NCBI GenBank assembly: GCA_027858955.1
Contig: JAQIBR010000224.1
Coordinates: 1 to 38,203, forward strand
From: Bacteroidales bacterium
GTDB taxonomy: Bacteria > Bacteroidota > Bacteroidia > Bacteroidales > UBA12170
Direction: 5' to 3'
Length of the DNA: 38,203 nt
Positions 17,172 to 24,559 of this stretch are shown here, in pieces. Positions within the stretch are counted from its first letter, which is position 1. Each line of letters begins with the position of its first letter. Both the position numbers and the translations under genes were made by a program. The notes under the pieces were generated by a model. It ran no database searches. It saw nothing but the letters and a program-made list of their open reading frames with translations, and was not told the origin of the DNA.

Positions 17172-17194
17172 GTGTACGATAACGTACGTTTTTT
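17172..17194 (+). terminator. weak intrinsic terminator after the polysaccharide operon
   Basis: GTACG (17174-17178), loop ATAA, CGTAC (17183-17187), extendable by two G-T pairs, followed by a short T run. The stem is only five Watson-Crick pairs, so efficiency is uncertain. Confidence 0.45.
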
Positions 17195-17302
17195 ATCTTA
17201 TTTCGCACACTAAATTTTCCTAATAAAACAAACCTTTATTCATAACAATTTCACTAACAATACTTCATAGAAGGTGGCATAAATATTGATAAACGCGAGA
17301 CA

Positions 17303-19915
17303 ATGCGTGAATTTTTAAAACCACTATTACTAATCCTACTTGGTATACTATTGCTTACCGGAAATTTGTTTTCTCAAGAAATAAGAAAATATACTACTGC
17401 TCGAATCCTTGGAGATTCTCCAAAAATCGACGGGTTTCTTGATGACTCTGCTTGGGAACAAATTAATTGGGAAAATGACTTTACTCAATACCAACCATTT
17501 AATGGCGGAATAGCTGCCCAACAAACTGCATTTAAAATATTATACGATAATAATTTCCTATACGTGGCAATTCGCGCTTACGACAGTGTTCCCGAAGAAA
17601 TAGTAAGTCGTATGTCGCGCAGAGATGGTTTTCAAGGCGATTGGGTTGAAATTGCATTCGATAGTTATCACGATTATATTACTGCTTATTCCTTTACAGC
17701 AACAGTTGCAGGAGTTAAAAATGATGAATTATATACCAATGATGGTTTTGGTCACGACCGAACTTGGGATCCAATTTGGTATTTAAAAACAAGTATCGAT
17801 AAAGAAGGCTGGATAGCCGAAATAAAAATCCCTCTAACGCAATTAAGATTTAGCAAAGAAAGCAATCAAATTTGGGGATTGCAAGTAAAGCGATTTGTGC
17901 ATAGAAAAGAAGAACGAAGTCTTTGGCAACATATTCCAAATGAACAAGCTGGATATGTAAGCCGATTTGGCGAATTACATGGCCTAAAAGATATTAAACC
18001 AAAAAAACAATTTGATATAACTCCATATACAGTAGGCTCTTATGAATCATTCGAAGCTGAAGAAGGCGACCCTTTTACCGATGGCAAAGAAATCAATAGC
18101 CGAGTTGGCCTCGATGCGAAAATCGGATTAACTAATAACCTCACCTTAGACCTCACCATTAACCCCGACTTTGGACAGGTTGAAGCAGACCCGTCCGAAG
18201 TCAATTTATCTGCTTTCGAATCGTATTTTCGAGAAAAAAGAATGTTTTTTATCGAAGGTCGTAACATATACAGTTTTCCATTAAGATTGGGAGATGGACG
18301 TCATGCAACCGACAACCTGTTTTACTCTCGTCGAATAGGTAAAAGACCATCTGTTTATCCTGACGAATACTCATATATTGACTCACCAGAGAACACTTCT
18401 ATTTTAGGAGCCGCAAAAATTACCGGAAAAACCAAAAACGGAATTTCTATTGGTATTTTAGAAAGCGTTACTAATAAAGAATATGCTCGAATTTCTGATG
18501 CTAATGGTAACATTGATGAATACATTGTAGAACCACTTACAAACTATTTTGTGAGTCGAGTTGAAAAAGATTTTAACCAAGGAAATACCAAGCTTGGGGG
18601 AATGATTACTGCCACCAACCGCAAAATTGATGATGCTCATTTAGATATTTTACCTACAGCCGCATATACGGGAGGTGTTAACTTTGATCACGCCTGGAAC
18701 AATAGAAAATATAATTTCTCTGTAAAACTTATGGGTAGCCTTGTACAAGGCAATGAAAATGCGATTTCTGAACTTCAAACATCATCATCTCGATATTATC
18801 AGCGTCCAGATGCAAGCCATATGGAGTACAATCCCACTTTAACAAGTTTGAGTGGACATGCAGGATCTGCTTGGATTGGAAAGCTTTCCAACGGTGGTTG
18901 GAGCTATATTGCTTGGTTTAGTTGGGAATCGCCGGGTTTTGAATTGAATGATATTGGTTTTTTACGTTATGCGGATAATATGACTGAAATTGCTTGGGCT
19001 CAATATAATTTCCCAAAACCATTTAGTATTTTCCGCAGATTTAATATTGAAGTATCTCAAGCTAGCTCATTTGATTTCAGCGGTAAATATTTATCAACCG
19101 GTGGAGACTTGGGTATTGGAGGACAATTTACCAATTTTTGGTCTTTTAGATTTGGAAGCAGTTTCACTACTAATGCTCTAGAAAAAACGCTTCTGCGCGG
19201 CGGCCCGTTATTTCTAAGTCCTTCTGGATTAAATACTTATATACGCATTAATACAGACCGAAGAAAAAAAGTGAGCCTTTCCGGAACCTTATCATATTAT
19301 TGGGGAGCAGAAAATAATAAATCCCGAGAGAATTATTCCCTGGGCCTTACTTACCGACCTTTAAATCATATTCGCATTAGTCTAAATCCATCACTTAGGT
19401 TTAATAACAATCAGCTTCAATATATTGATGTTCTAAATATCGAAGGAAATGATAATTATTTCCTTGCAGAGATTGACCAAAAAACATTTGTAACTCAATT
19501 GCGAGTAGACTACAGTTTTACTCCCGATTTCAGCATTCAGCTTTATGCTCAACCTTTTATTTCAACAGGAGAATACAGCAATTTTAAATATGTAACCGAT
19601 CCTATTGCCGATCTTTATTCTGATCGCTTTCAGATTCTTCAACCCGACAATGATTTTGGTGTTGATATTGATAATGATGGAAATACTGATGGATATTTAT
19701 ATAATCCCGATTTTAAATTTTTACAGTTCCAATCCAATTTAGTTGCTCGATGGGAATATCGTCCGGGCTCCATAGTGTATTTGGTTTGGTCGCAAAATAA
19801 AACCGATTATCCTGATACTTACGCATTTAATTTTAATGACGATATGGAAGATATGTTCTCTGTTTTTCCACATAATGTTTTCTTAGTAAAATTATCCTAC
19901 CGAATACCTATTTAA
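17303..19915 (+). CDS. DUF5916 outer membrane protein with N-terminal CBM9-like domain
   Basis: The 870-residue protein begins with a signal peptide (LLLILLGILLLTGNLFSQE). Residues about 30-220 form a carbohydrate-binding family 9-like beta-sandwich (PKIDGFLDDSAWEQINWEND, LYVAIRAYD, DWVEIAFDSYHDY, WDPIWYLKTSI, GWIAEIKIPLTQLRF). The remainder is the DUF5916 region, rich in alternating aromatic/polar strands and ending in an aromatic-hydrophobic strand (VFLVKLSYRIPI), as in outer-membrane beta-barrels. Function is not established; surface glycan binding or uptake is plausible. A gap of 130 bases and a weak terminator separate it from the polysaccharide operon, so it may be independent. No strong ribosome binding site is visible. 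Confidence 0.88.
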   Translation: MREFLKPLLLILLGILLLTGNLFSQEIRKYTTARILGDSPKIDGFLDDSAWEQINWENDFTQYQPFNGGIAAQQTAFKILYDNNFLYVAIRAYDSVPEEIVSRMSRRDGFQGDWVEIAFDSYHDYITAYSFTATVAGVKNDELYTNDGFGHDRTWDPIWYLKTSIDKEGWIAEIKIPLTQLRFSKESNQIWGLQVKRFVHRKEERSLWQHIPNEQAGYVSRFGELHGLKDIKPKKQFDITPYTVGSYESFEAEEGDPFTDGKEINSRVGLDAKIGLTNNLTLDLTINPDFGQVEADPSEVNLSAFESYFREKRMFFIEGRNIYSFPLRLGDGRHATDNLFYSRRIGKRPSVYPDEYSYIDSPENTSILGAAKITGKTKNGISIGILESVTNKEYARISDANGNIDEYIVEPLTNYFVSRVEKDFNQGNTKLGGMITATNRKIDDAHLDILPTAAYTGGVNFDHAWNNRKYNFSVKLMGSLVQGNENAISELQTSSSRYYQRPDASHMEYNPTLTSLSGHAGSAWIGKLSNGGWSYIAWFSWESPGFELNDIGFLRYADNMTEIAWAQYNFPKPFSIFRRFNIEVSQASSFDFSGKYLSTGGDLGIGGQFTNFWSFRFGSSFTTNALEKTLLRGGPLFLSPSGLNTYIRINTDRRKKVSLSGTLSYYWGAENNKSRENYSLGLTYRPLNHIRISLNPSLRFNNNQLQYIDVLNIEGNDNYFLAEIDQKTFVTQLRVDYSFTPDFSIQLYAQPFISTGEYSNFKYVTDPIADLYSDRFQILQPDNDFGVDIDNDGNTDGYLYNPDFKFLQFQSNLVARWEYRPGSIVYLVWSQNKTDYPDTYAFNFNDDMEDMFSVFPHNVFLVKLSYRIPI

Positions 19916-19949
19916 CACACCTCAAAAACAAACTCTAATCAAACCAAGG

Positions 19950-19989
19950 AGTCCGAAATGTTAAGCGCATTTCGGACTTTCTATTTTTT
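19950..19989 (+). terminator. rho-independent terminator after the DUF5916 gene
   Basis: AGTCCGAAATG (19950-19960) pairs perfectly over 11 bases with CATTTCGGACT (19968-19978) around a 7-base loop, followed by TTCTATTTTTT. It closes the + strand transcript at the left edge of the accessory island. Confidence 0.88.
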
Positions 19990-20020
19990 CCTGCTTATAA
20001 GAATGATTTTTTGAAAAACT

Positions 20021-20098
20021 CAGGCTAAAGTTTATTTTTCTACTAAGTGAAGACAATGTCTCAGACGAAACTTAAACTGAAATTAGTCTGAGTAGAGT
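20021..20098 (+). repeat. diverged island repeat, copy 0
   Basis: Begins CTCAGGCTAAAG and ends CTGAAATTAGTCTGAGTAG. It resembles the better copies at 20904 and 21890 (CTGACCTAATCT..AGATTAGGCCGAGCGAG) but is the most diverged. It contains its own inverted repeat, CTCAGAC..GTCTGAG. It lies just past the 3' end of the higBA pair. Confidence 0.45.
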
Positions 20099-20110
20099 TC
20101 ATCTTTTATT

Positions 20111-20431
20111 TTAAACTATCGATACGCTATTCAATTCTATGTTGAAATTTATTTTTGCACCTAATGCTCTGAAAACTTTCAAAATTGTCTCAAAACGTGC
20201 ATCTGTTAGATTATTTTCAATCTTAGATATTTGAGCTTTTTTCACGCCTACCATTTTCCCAAGTTGTTCTTGAGTTAAATGCTTTTCTTCTCTTATTTTT
20301 TTTATAGTATAACCTAAAATATCAAGTCGCAATTCTTGCTCAAAATAATTCCGATCTTCAGTTCCTACAACGCCAACATGTTCGTCAATCATATCATCCA
20401 AACTTTTTCTTCTTTTTTTTTCGCTTTTCAT
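20111..20431 (-). CDS. HigA-like antitoxin, XRE helix-turn-helix
   Basis: A 106-residue protein with a Cro/cI-type helix-turn-helix at about residues 38-80 (IKKIREEKHLTQEQLGKMVG, KKAQISKIENN). As the second gene after a RelE/HigB-like toxin with a 4-base ATGA overlap, it fits the HigBA layout, in which the toxin gene comes first. The antitoxin should bind the toxin and repress the operon through the palindrome at 20783-20798. Confidence 0.88.
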   Translation of the reverse strand: MKSEKKRRKSLDDMIDEHVGVVGTEDRNYFEQELRLDILGYTIKKIREEKHLTQEQLGKMVGVKKAQISKIENNLTDARFETILKVFRALGAKINFNIELNSVSIV

Positions 20432-20775
20432 TTCTCTTCGTTTTTTTGTTCGAAATAAATTTTCCGAATTCCATCGGCTTTTTTAATCTCGCTTTTCAAT
20501 GTTTTTTTGGTCTTCTTAATAATTCCGTGAGTTGCTATTACTAACGTTTCTTCTTTATCACTCTTATCCCAAAAGGCAAAGAGTCGATAATATTTTTTAT
20601 CATATAGCGTCCGAAACTCCCAAATAAAATCTGTTAGTTTCTTGAATAATTCCGGGTCATTTATCATTTGGGACTTTCTTATGTTATAATAAATCTTTCG
20701 ACGAGTTTTTGAATCAAGAGAGTCCATAAAACTTATTGCTTCATCCAAAAAATCCACATCAAATTTTTCATTCAT
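20428..20775 (-). CDS. HigB/RelE-like (Gp49 family) toxin
   Basis: The track start (20802) lies within the promoter, so I use the Met at 20775 (MNEKFDVDFL), giving 115 residues. The pattern IWEFRTLYDKKYYRLFAFWD followed by LVIATHGIIKKTKKT and a basic, Lys-rich C-terminus matches the phage-derived Gp49/HigB group of the RelE superfamily, which cleaves mRNA on the ribosome. No break is seen, and the basic and aromatic residues of the core are present. It is the first gene of a two-gene operon with the antitoxin. It can be taken as an intact module. Confidence 0.87.
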   Translation of the reverse strand: MNEKFDVDFLDEAISFMDSLDSKTRRKIYYNIRKSQMINDPELFKKLTDFIWEFRTLYDKKYYRLFAFWDKSDKEETLVIATHGIIKKTKKTLKSEIKKADGIRKIYFEQKNEEK

Positions 20776-20782
20776 ACAAATA

Positions 20783-20798
20783 ATCTTTGTACAAAGAT
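20783..20798 (-). promoter_or_regulatory. palindromic operator of the higBA operon
   Basis: ATCTTTGTACAAAGAT is a perfect 16-base palindrome. It overlaps the -7 element and lies 7 bases before the toxin ATG, exactly where antitoxin autorepression is expected. Confidence 0.72.
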
Positions 20799-20822
20799 AC
20801 AAGTTTCTTTTTCAGGAAACAA
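20792..20822 (-). promoter_or_regulatory. higBA promoter, TTG-N20-TATCTTTG
   Basis: On the - strand, TTG (20822-20820) is followed after 20 bases by TATCTTTG (20799-20792). This fits the Bacteroidota consensus and places transcription start a few bases before the ATG at 20775. It also argues against the ORF-track start at 20802. Confidence 0.7.
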
Positions 20823-20903
20823 GTAAGTCCGCAATTTTAATTTTATTCGTTAAGAACTTGAAGCTTTTGACTAAGGGATTACTACAGCTTACATTATATT
20901 TCG

Positions 20904-21017
20904 CTCAGGCTAAGCTTAATCTCCGATTAAGATTTAATTAATCTGTGGTCTCCTGACCACTTCTTTGTAAGATACTAAATTTTACATCTGACCTAATCTG
21001 GAGATTAGGCCGAGCGA
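20904..21017 (+). repeat. island repeat, copy 1 (with terminal inverted repeats)
   Basis: Starts TCGCTCAGGCTAA and ends TTAGGCCGAGCGAG, so the two ends are imperfect inverted repeats of about 13 bases. Inside are two small hairpins, GTGGTCTCCTGACCAC and CCTAATCTGGAGATTAGG. Related copies lie at 21041, 21890 and 24429. Confidence 0.6.
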
Positions 21018-21040
21018 GGGATTAAGCTTTTTTATTTAAC

Positions 21041-21125
21041 GTTCTCCTGACCGTTTATTAGTCAGATAAGAAAATTATATACGACTTAATCCATCTCTTC
21101 CGCCAACTGATGTAAGTCTATGTCT
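21041..21125 (+). repeat. island repeat, copy 2
   Basis: GTTCTCCTGACCGTTTATTAG..TTATATACGACTTAATC parallels copy 1 (GGTCTCCTGACCAC..) and copy 4 (AATTATATACGAACTAATCTGC). It lacks the clear AGATTAGGC end and is followed directly by the 3' end of the second antitoxin gene. Confidence 0.5.
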
Positions 21126-21149
21126 GATCTTTGAGAAAGTGTGATTTAT

Positions 21150-21467
21150 TTACAAAAAAGTTAATCCAATTCTTCTTCCGAGTCCTGTTTCAAAAATTCT
21201 AATTAATGTAGAGAGATTAATATTTCCTTTAGCATTTTCAAGTTTTGAAATATAACTTTTCTTTGTTCCTGCTTTTTCCGCAAGTTGTTCTTGAGTCATA
21301 TTAGCTTCTCCTCGTGCTTGTTTCAACATTTCACTTATTATAAACATATGTGATTTTTCTTCAAATACATTTCTTTTTTGAGTCCCAATTTCCCCATACT
21401 TCATATTTAGAAGCTCGTCAAAATCTGATATTCCTTTATAATCTTCCATTTCGTTCATTCTTTTCAT
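21150..21467 (-). CDS. XRE-family antitoxin of a second, broken toxin-antitoxin pair
   Basis: A 105-residue protein with a helix-turn-helix at about residues 47-85 (ISEMLKQARGEANMTQEQLA, TKKSYISKLENAKGN). The start overlaps the end of the toxin frame by about 30 bases; Met4 or Met7 would shorten the overlap. The upstream toxin frame carries an internal TGA, so this antitoxin seems to have lost its partner. It may still repress through the inverted repeat at 21798-21815 or counter related toxins. The frame itself is intact. Confidence 0.85.
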   Translation of the reverse strand: MKRMNEMEDYKGISDFDELLNMKYGEIGTQKRNVFEEKSHMFIISEMLKQARGEANMTQEQLAEKAGTKKSYISKLENAKGNINLSTLIRIFETGLGRRIGLTFL

Positions 21468-21789
21468 TAAAATATTCTTTTTTTAGCTTTTCAGCTAATT
21501 CTATTTCTTTTTTTGGTGTCTTTTGTGATTTCTTCTGAAATCCATTATAAAGCACAATTAACCTTCCTTCATCGAAAAAACAGAAAATTCGATAAATATT
21601 TGATTGATTTTCAATTCTTATTTCATAAAGACCATCAGTTGATTTTATATGAGTGAAAAATTTCTTTGAAATTCAATCTGTTAGTTTAATTAACTTCAAA
21701 ACAAATTCAATCTTTTCCTGAACCTTTTTATTCTGTGAAGAATAAAAGTCTGTGAAGTGGTCTTTATAAAATTCAATTTTTCTAATCAC
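21436..21789 (-). pseudogene. HigB/RelE-like toxin with in-frame stop
   Basis: Reading from a GTG at 21789, the frame gives VIRKIEFYKDHFTDFYSSQN and so on to codon 38, then TGA (21675-21673), then continues ISKKFFTHIKSTDGLYEIRI, YRIFCFFDEGRLIVLYNGFQ and KKSQKTPKKEIE to TAA at 21436. The second half is a textbook Gp49/HigB core (GLYEIR, FRIFCFFDEG, NGFQKK..TPKKEIE). A single nonsense codon thus splits an otherwise normal 117-codon toxin gene. It is absent from the ORF track because both halves are short. A sequencing error or read-through cannot be ruled out. Confidence 0.8.
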
Positions 21790-21793
21790 TCGG

Positions 21794-21824
21794 CAAAGTT
21801 ATCATAAAAGATAACATTATTCAA
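21794..21824 (-). promoter_or_regulatory. promoter of the second toxin-antitoxin module, TTG-N20-TAACTTTG
   Basis: On the - strand TTG (21824-21822) is followed after 20 bases by TAACTTTG (21801-21794), just before the GTG start at 21789. Same spacing and arrangement as the intact higBA promoter. Confidence 0.65.
21798..21815 (-). promoter_or_regulatory. inverted-repeat operator of the second module
   Basis: GTTATC-TTTTAT-GATAAC is a perfect 6-6-6 inverted repeat between the -33 and -7 elements, overlapping the latter. It is a likely binding site for the surviving antitoxin. Confidence 0.6.
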
Positions 21825-21889
21825 GTTTTTTTCTTTTTTTTATGGCTAGGGGGTTTCAAAAGCTTGGCTATATCTCTGATTAAAATTTA

Positions 21890-21968
21890 TATAGTGGTTG
21901 TCTGCCCGTTTTATTAGTCTAAGACTAATTCTTATTTCTGACCTAATCTGAGATTAGGCCGAGCGAGC
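21890..21968 (+). repeat. island repeat, copy 3, abutting a truncated helicase
   Basis: CTGACCTAATCTGAGATTAGGCCGAGCGAG here is almost identical to the end of copy 1. The GCTCGCTCGGCC end (read on -) directly follows the point where the helicase remnant loses homology, so the repeat marks the truncation border. Confidence 0.6.
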
Positions 21969-22119
21969 GGATTTACCCGAAGCTAGTGGATGCTTTATCA
22001 ATAAATACTGAGTATCTTTATATTCAAAAGCACATTCTTGCATTTCGCGCAACCCATTAAGGATTGGTGTTTTTGCTCGACTCTGTTTGTTGGTATTGCA
22101 CCTTTACTACATCCGGCAT
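21960..22119 (-). pseudogene. N-terminal remnant of a DEAD/DEAH-type helicase
   Basis: An ATG at 22119, one base after the rhuM stop, opens a frame MPDVVKVQYQQTESSK that is frameshifted within an A5 run. In the +1 frame it continues TPILNGLREMQECAFEYKDT and QYLLIKHPLASGKSARSA, then stops. By memory this matches the start of large Bacteroidota superfamily 2 helicases (..QYLLIKAPPASGKSRA..), with ASGKS as the Walker A. Homology ends at GKS, exactly where repeat copy 3 begins. The rest of the helicase is not in the window. The gene was probably the third member of an operon with yhcG and rhuM. Confidence 0.65.
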
Positions 22120-22120
22120 A

Positions 22121-23158
22121 TTACTTTCTCTTTATCTTTTTTTCTATGTGTTTCATTTCACGGTCAAAATCAGAGATGTATCTTTCATCCTGAATAACTC
22201 TAAATTTATCATATTCGCTTTCGGCTTTTAGTTTTGCTTCGAGTATCGAGATTTTGCCTTTGTTCATCAGTATTGGAAAATTTGTAAGTTCTAAAAATTG
22301 GACTAAAAACCCTTCCCAATCCTTCATATTCATCACTTTGCGATTTGTCGCTCTATTTTCTGCTAAATCAAGATATGATGTTACAATCCTTTGCAGCATT
22401 TTCAAATGTTCTTCATTCAGATAATTTTTAGCAATTGTTACATCGCTCTTCAATATTTTACCATCGGGTGTTTGCTTCCAGATTTTTAAACCCATATAGA
22501 TTTTTGCAGCATCCGCTTCAGAATAGATTATCTCGGCAGCTGTTTTTCCCGTTATCGCCCAATGAAGTTTGTTTTGAACTGTAGAAAAAAACTGTTTGGT
22601 AATATCTGCCTTGCTATCATAATCTGCCGACAAAGCATAAATATCTGTAATCTTTTGATAAACTCTTCTTTCACTCATACGAATTTCACGAATTCGTTCA
22701 AGCATTTCATCAAAATAATCTATTCCAAAATGTCTTATTTGTTTTAGCCGCTCATCATCCATTGCAAAACCTTTGATGATATACTCGTGCAGTATTTCTG
22801 TTGCCCATTTTCTAAATTCTATTGCCCTGTGTGAATTTACACGATAACCTACTGCCGTAATGGCTCGTAAATTGTAATGCTTTGTAGTGTAGGTTTTGCC
22901 ATCTTCGGCAGTATGTCGGAAATCCCGACATACTGAATTCTCCTTTAATTCACTATCAGCAAAAATCTTTTTTAGATGCTCTGTTATGGTCGAACGACCT
23001 TTTTCAAACAATTCAGCAATTAGTTTTTGTGTTAGCCAAAGGGTTTCGTCTTGAAAATATACATCAATATTAACTTTGCCATTGTTGGTTTGAAAGATTA
23101 CAAAGTTTGAAAACTGTTGTAATTCAGAGTTGCTATATGCTTTTTTATTGTCGCTCAT
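22121..23158 (-). CDS. rhuM: RhuM family protein (Fic/DOC-like, island-associated)
   Basis: The Met at 23158 (MSDNKKAYSN) is chosen over the track start 23209 because an AAAAAAGAG ribosome-binding-like sequence precedes it; this gives 345 residues. The N-terminal part is typical of the virulence RhuM family: LWLTQKLIAELFEKGRSTIT, HLKKIFADSEL, KTYTTKHYNLRAITAVGYRV and RAIEFRKWATEIL. Its role is poorly known; members are found in pathogenicity and defence islands, often beside restriction systems. It follows the yhcG gene by about 140 bases, with a helicase remnant one base after its stop. Confidence 0.88.
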   Translation of the reverse strand: MSDNKKAYSNSELQQFSNFVIFQTNNGKVNIDVYFQDETLWLTQKLIAELFEKGRSTITEHLKKIFADSELKENSVCRDFRHTAEDGKTYTTKHYNLRAITAVGYRVNSHRAIEFRKWATEILHEYIIKGFAMDDERLKQIRHFGIDYFDEMLERIREIRMSERRVYQKITDIYALSADYDSKADITKQFFSTVQNKLHWAITGKTAAEIIYSEADAAKIYMGLKIWKQTPDGKILKSDVTIAKNYLNEEHLKMLQRIVTSYLDLAENRATNRKVMNMKDWEGFLVQFLELTNFPILMNKGKISILEAKLKAESEYDKFRVIQDERYISDFDREMKHIEKKIKRK

Positions 23159-23298
23159 CTCTTTTTTTTCTAGTATTTTTTGCTTCATCAAACAAAGTAT
23201 GCTGCTCATTTTATTCTGCTATCATTTTGAGCTTTATATTTTTAGAAAGGCTGATTTGACTAGGTGTTCGTATTTTGCATGACGAACTAAATTGTTGT

Positions 23299-24339
23299 CT
23301 ACCATAGTTTCTTTGTTTCTAAGCGTTTTCTTTCTATTTCAATAACTTTATGCAGTTTCTTTTGCAATATTTCTTTTGATGGTAATTCCAATAAATATTC
23401 TGCTATTCTTATTCCTGATTTATCAAGTTGCAATAATTCAATTTGCTCTTTTGAACCAGCGGCACATAAAATTAGTCCAATTGGTGATTCTTCACTTTTT
23501 TCGGTTTCAAATTTTTCAAGATAACGAAGGTATAGCTCCATTTGACCTTTATACTGTGCTTTGAACCTGTCTAATTTTAAATCAATTGCAACTAAACGTT
23601 TAAGTTTTCGATGGTAAAACAGTAAATCAAGTTTAAAACTATCTCCATCAATCAACATTCGTTTTTGTCTTTCAACGAATGTGAAACCTTGACCTAATTC
23701 AAGAATGAATTTTTCAAGTTCCCTTAAAATGGCATCTTCTAATGTCTTTTCGCTATATATATCTTCTAATCCAAGAAAGTTGAGAAAATAAGGATCACGA
23801 AAAACCAGATCTGGTGAAAGTGTGTTTTCTTCTTTTAACAATTTAATTTCATTCTTAATTAATTCTTTCGGTTTTTTTGAGATTGCTGTTCGCTCAAAAA
23901 GCATAGATTCAATTTTTTTATCCAAAGTTCTGGTGTTCCAGTTTTCAAGCTTTGTCATCTCAATATAAAAATCTCGTCGGAGATCATCTTTCAAATACAT
24001 AATTGAACGAAAATGCGTCCAGCTTAATTGTCTACTCAGTGCGTAGAGAATTTCTTTGTCTGGAAAAGTCTCCGCAATGCGTAGACAATGTCTTAATTGC
24101 TTTTCACTCCATCCTATTCCATATTCTTCAGTAAGACTTTGTGAAATTGATTTTACAACCTCTTTGCCATACTCAGCACGTTTATTACTAAGAATCTCTT
24201 TTTTTATGCGATCACCTATATTCCAATAAAGAACTGTTGTGGCGGCATTAACAGTAACCGCTACAGCTTGCTTTGCTTCTTCAATCAGCTGTTTAATTTC
24301 TGAGAAAAGATTGATTGTATTTTGGGGATTATTTACCAT
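23299..24339 (-). CDS. YhcG/DUF1016 family PDDEXK nuclease
   Basis: The Met at 24339 (MVNNPQNTIN) is preferred to 24360, because the -7 element at 24369-24362 would place the transcript start after 24360. The 346 residues show the DUF1016 N-terminal domain (VLYWNIGDRIKKEIL, EYGIGWSEKQLRHCLRIAET, LSWTHFRSIM) and the C-terminal PDDEXK domain (FKLDLLFYHRKLKRLVAIDL, KLDRFKAQYKGQMELYLRYL). The acidic residues and Lys of the nuclease core are present. Family members occur next to restriction-modification genes and in defence islands; the exact role is not settled. No methyltransferase is found nearby. Confidence 0.9.
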   Translation of the reverse strand: MVNNPQNTINLFSEIKQLIEEAKQAVAVTVNAATTVLYWNIGDRIKKEILSNKRAEYGKEVVKSISQSLTEEYGIGWSEKQLRHCLRIAETFPDKEILYALSRQLSWTHFRSIMYLKDDLRRDFYIEMTKLENWNTRTLDKKIESMLFERTAISKKPKELIKNEIKLLKEENTLSPDLVFRDPYFLNFLGLEDIYSEKTLEDAILRELEKFILELGQGFTFVERQKRMLIDGDSFKLDLLFYHRKLKRLVAIDLKLDRFKAQYKGQMELYLRYLEKFETEKSEESPIGLILCAAGSKEQIELLQLDKSGIRIAEYLLELPSKEILQKKLHKVIEIERKRLETKKLW

Positions 24340-24361
24340 AAATTTATCTTTATAGTACAAA

Positions 24362-24390
24362 CAAATTTATCTACAATTTCAATATTACAA
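24362..24390 (-). promoter_or_regulatory. candidate promoter for the yhcG-rhuM unit
   Basis: On the - strand TAAATTTG (24369-24362) fits TAnnTTTG, with a TTG (24390-24388) 18 bases upstream. It leaves a short leader before the ATG at 24339. Confidence 0.5.
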
Positions 24391-24428
24391 ATCTTCTTAT
24401 TTATTTTCGTCCATTATTCTTCTTGCTA

Positions 24429-24515
24429 TTGGCCGTTTTTTTTCGTCAGAGATGAATAATTATATACGAACTAATCTGCATCTCCGCCTACTAGTTGAAG
24501 ATTAGGCCAAGCGAG
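24429..24515 (+). repeat. island repeat, copy 4
   Basis: AATTATATACGAACTAATCTGC..AGATTAGGCCAAGCGAG resembles the end of copies 1 and 3 (AGATTAGGCCGAGCGAG) and the middle of copy 2 (AAATTATATACGACTTAATC). It lies between the yhcG promoter and the 3' end of the next gene unit. Confidence 0.55.
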
Positions 24516-24559
24516 AACACGAATTTCGCTATTGCAATTATCATTGTAATCAACTTGCC

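Larger units (their letters stand above)
20823..21149. other. gene-free spacer between the two toxin-antitoxin modules
   Basis: No coding frame with family resemblance was found. The stretch is mostly filled by two copies of the island repeat (20904-21017 and 21041-21125). The remainder is AT-rich sequence with no obvious site. Confidence 0.6.

Noticed and set aside
20021-24515. Chromosomal integron with attC sites
   Set aside because: The layout is similar, but no GTTRRRY/RYYYAAC core pair or integrase gene is visible, so the repeats are reported only as cassette-like.
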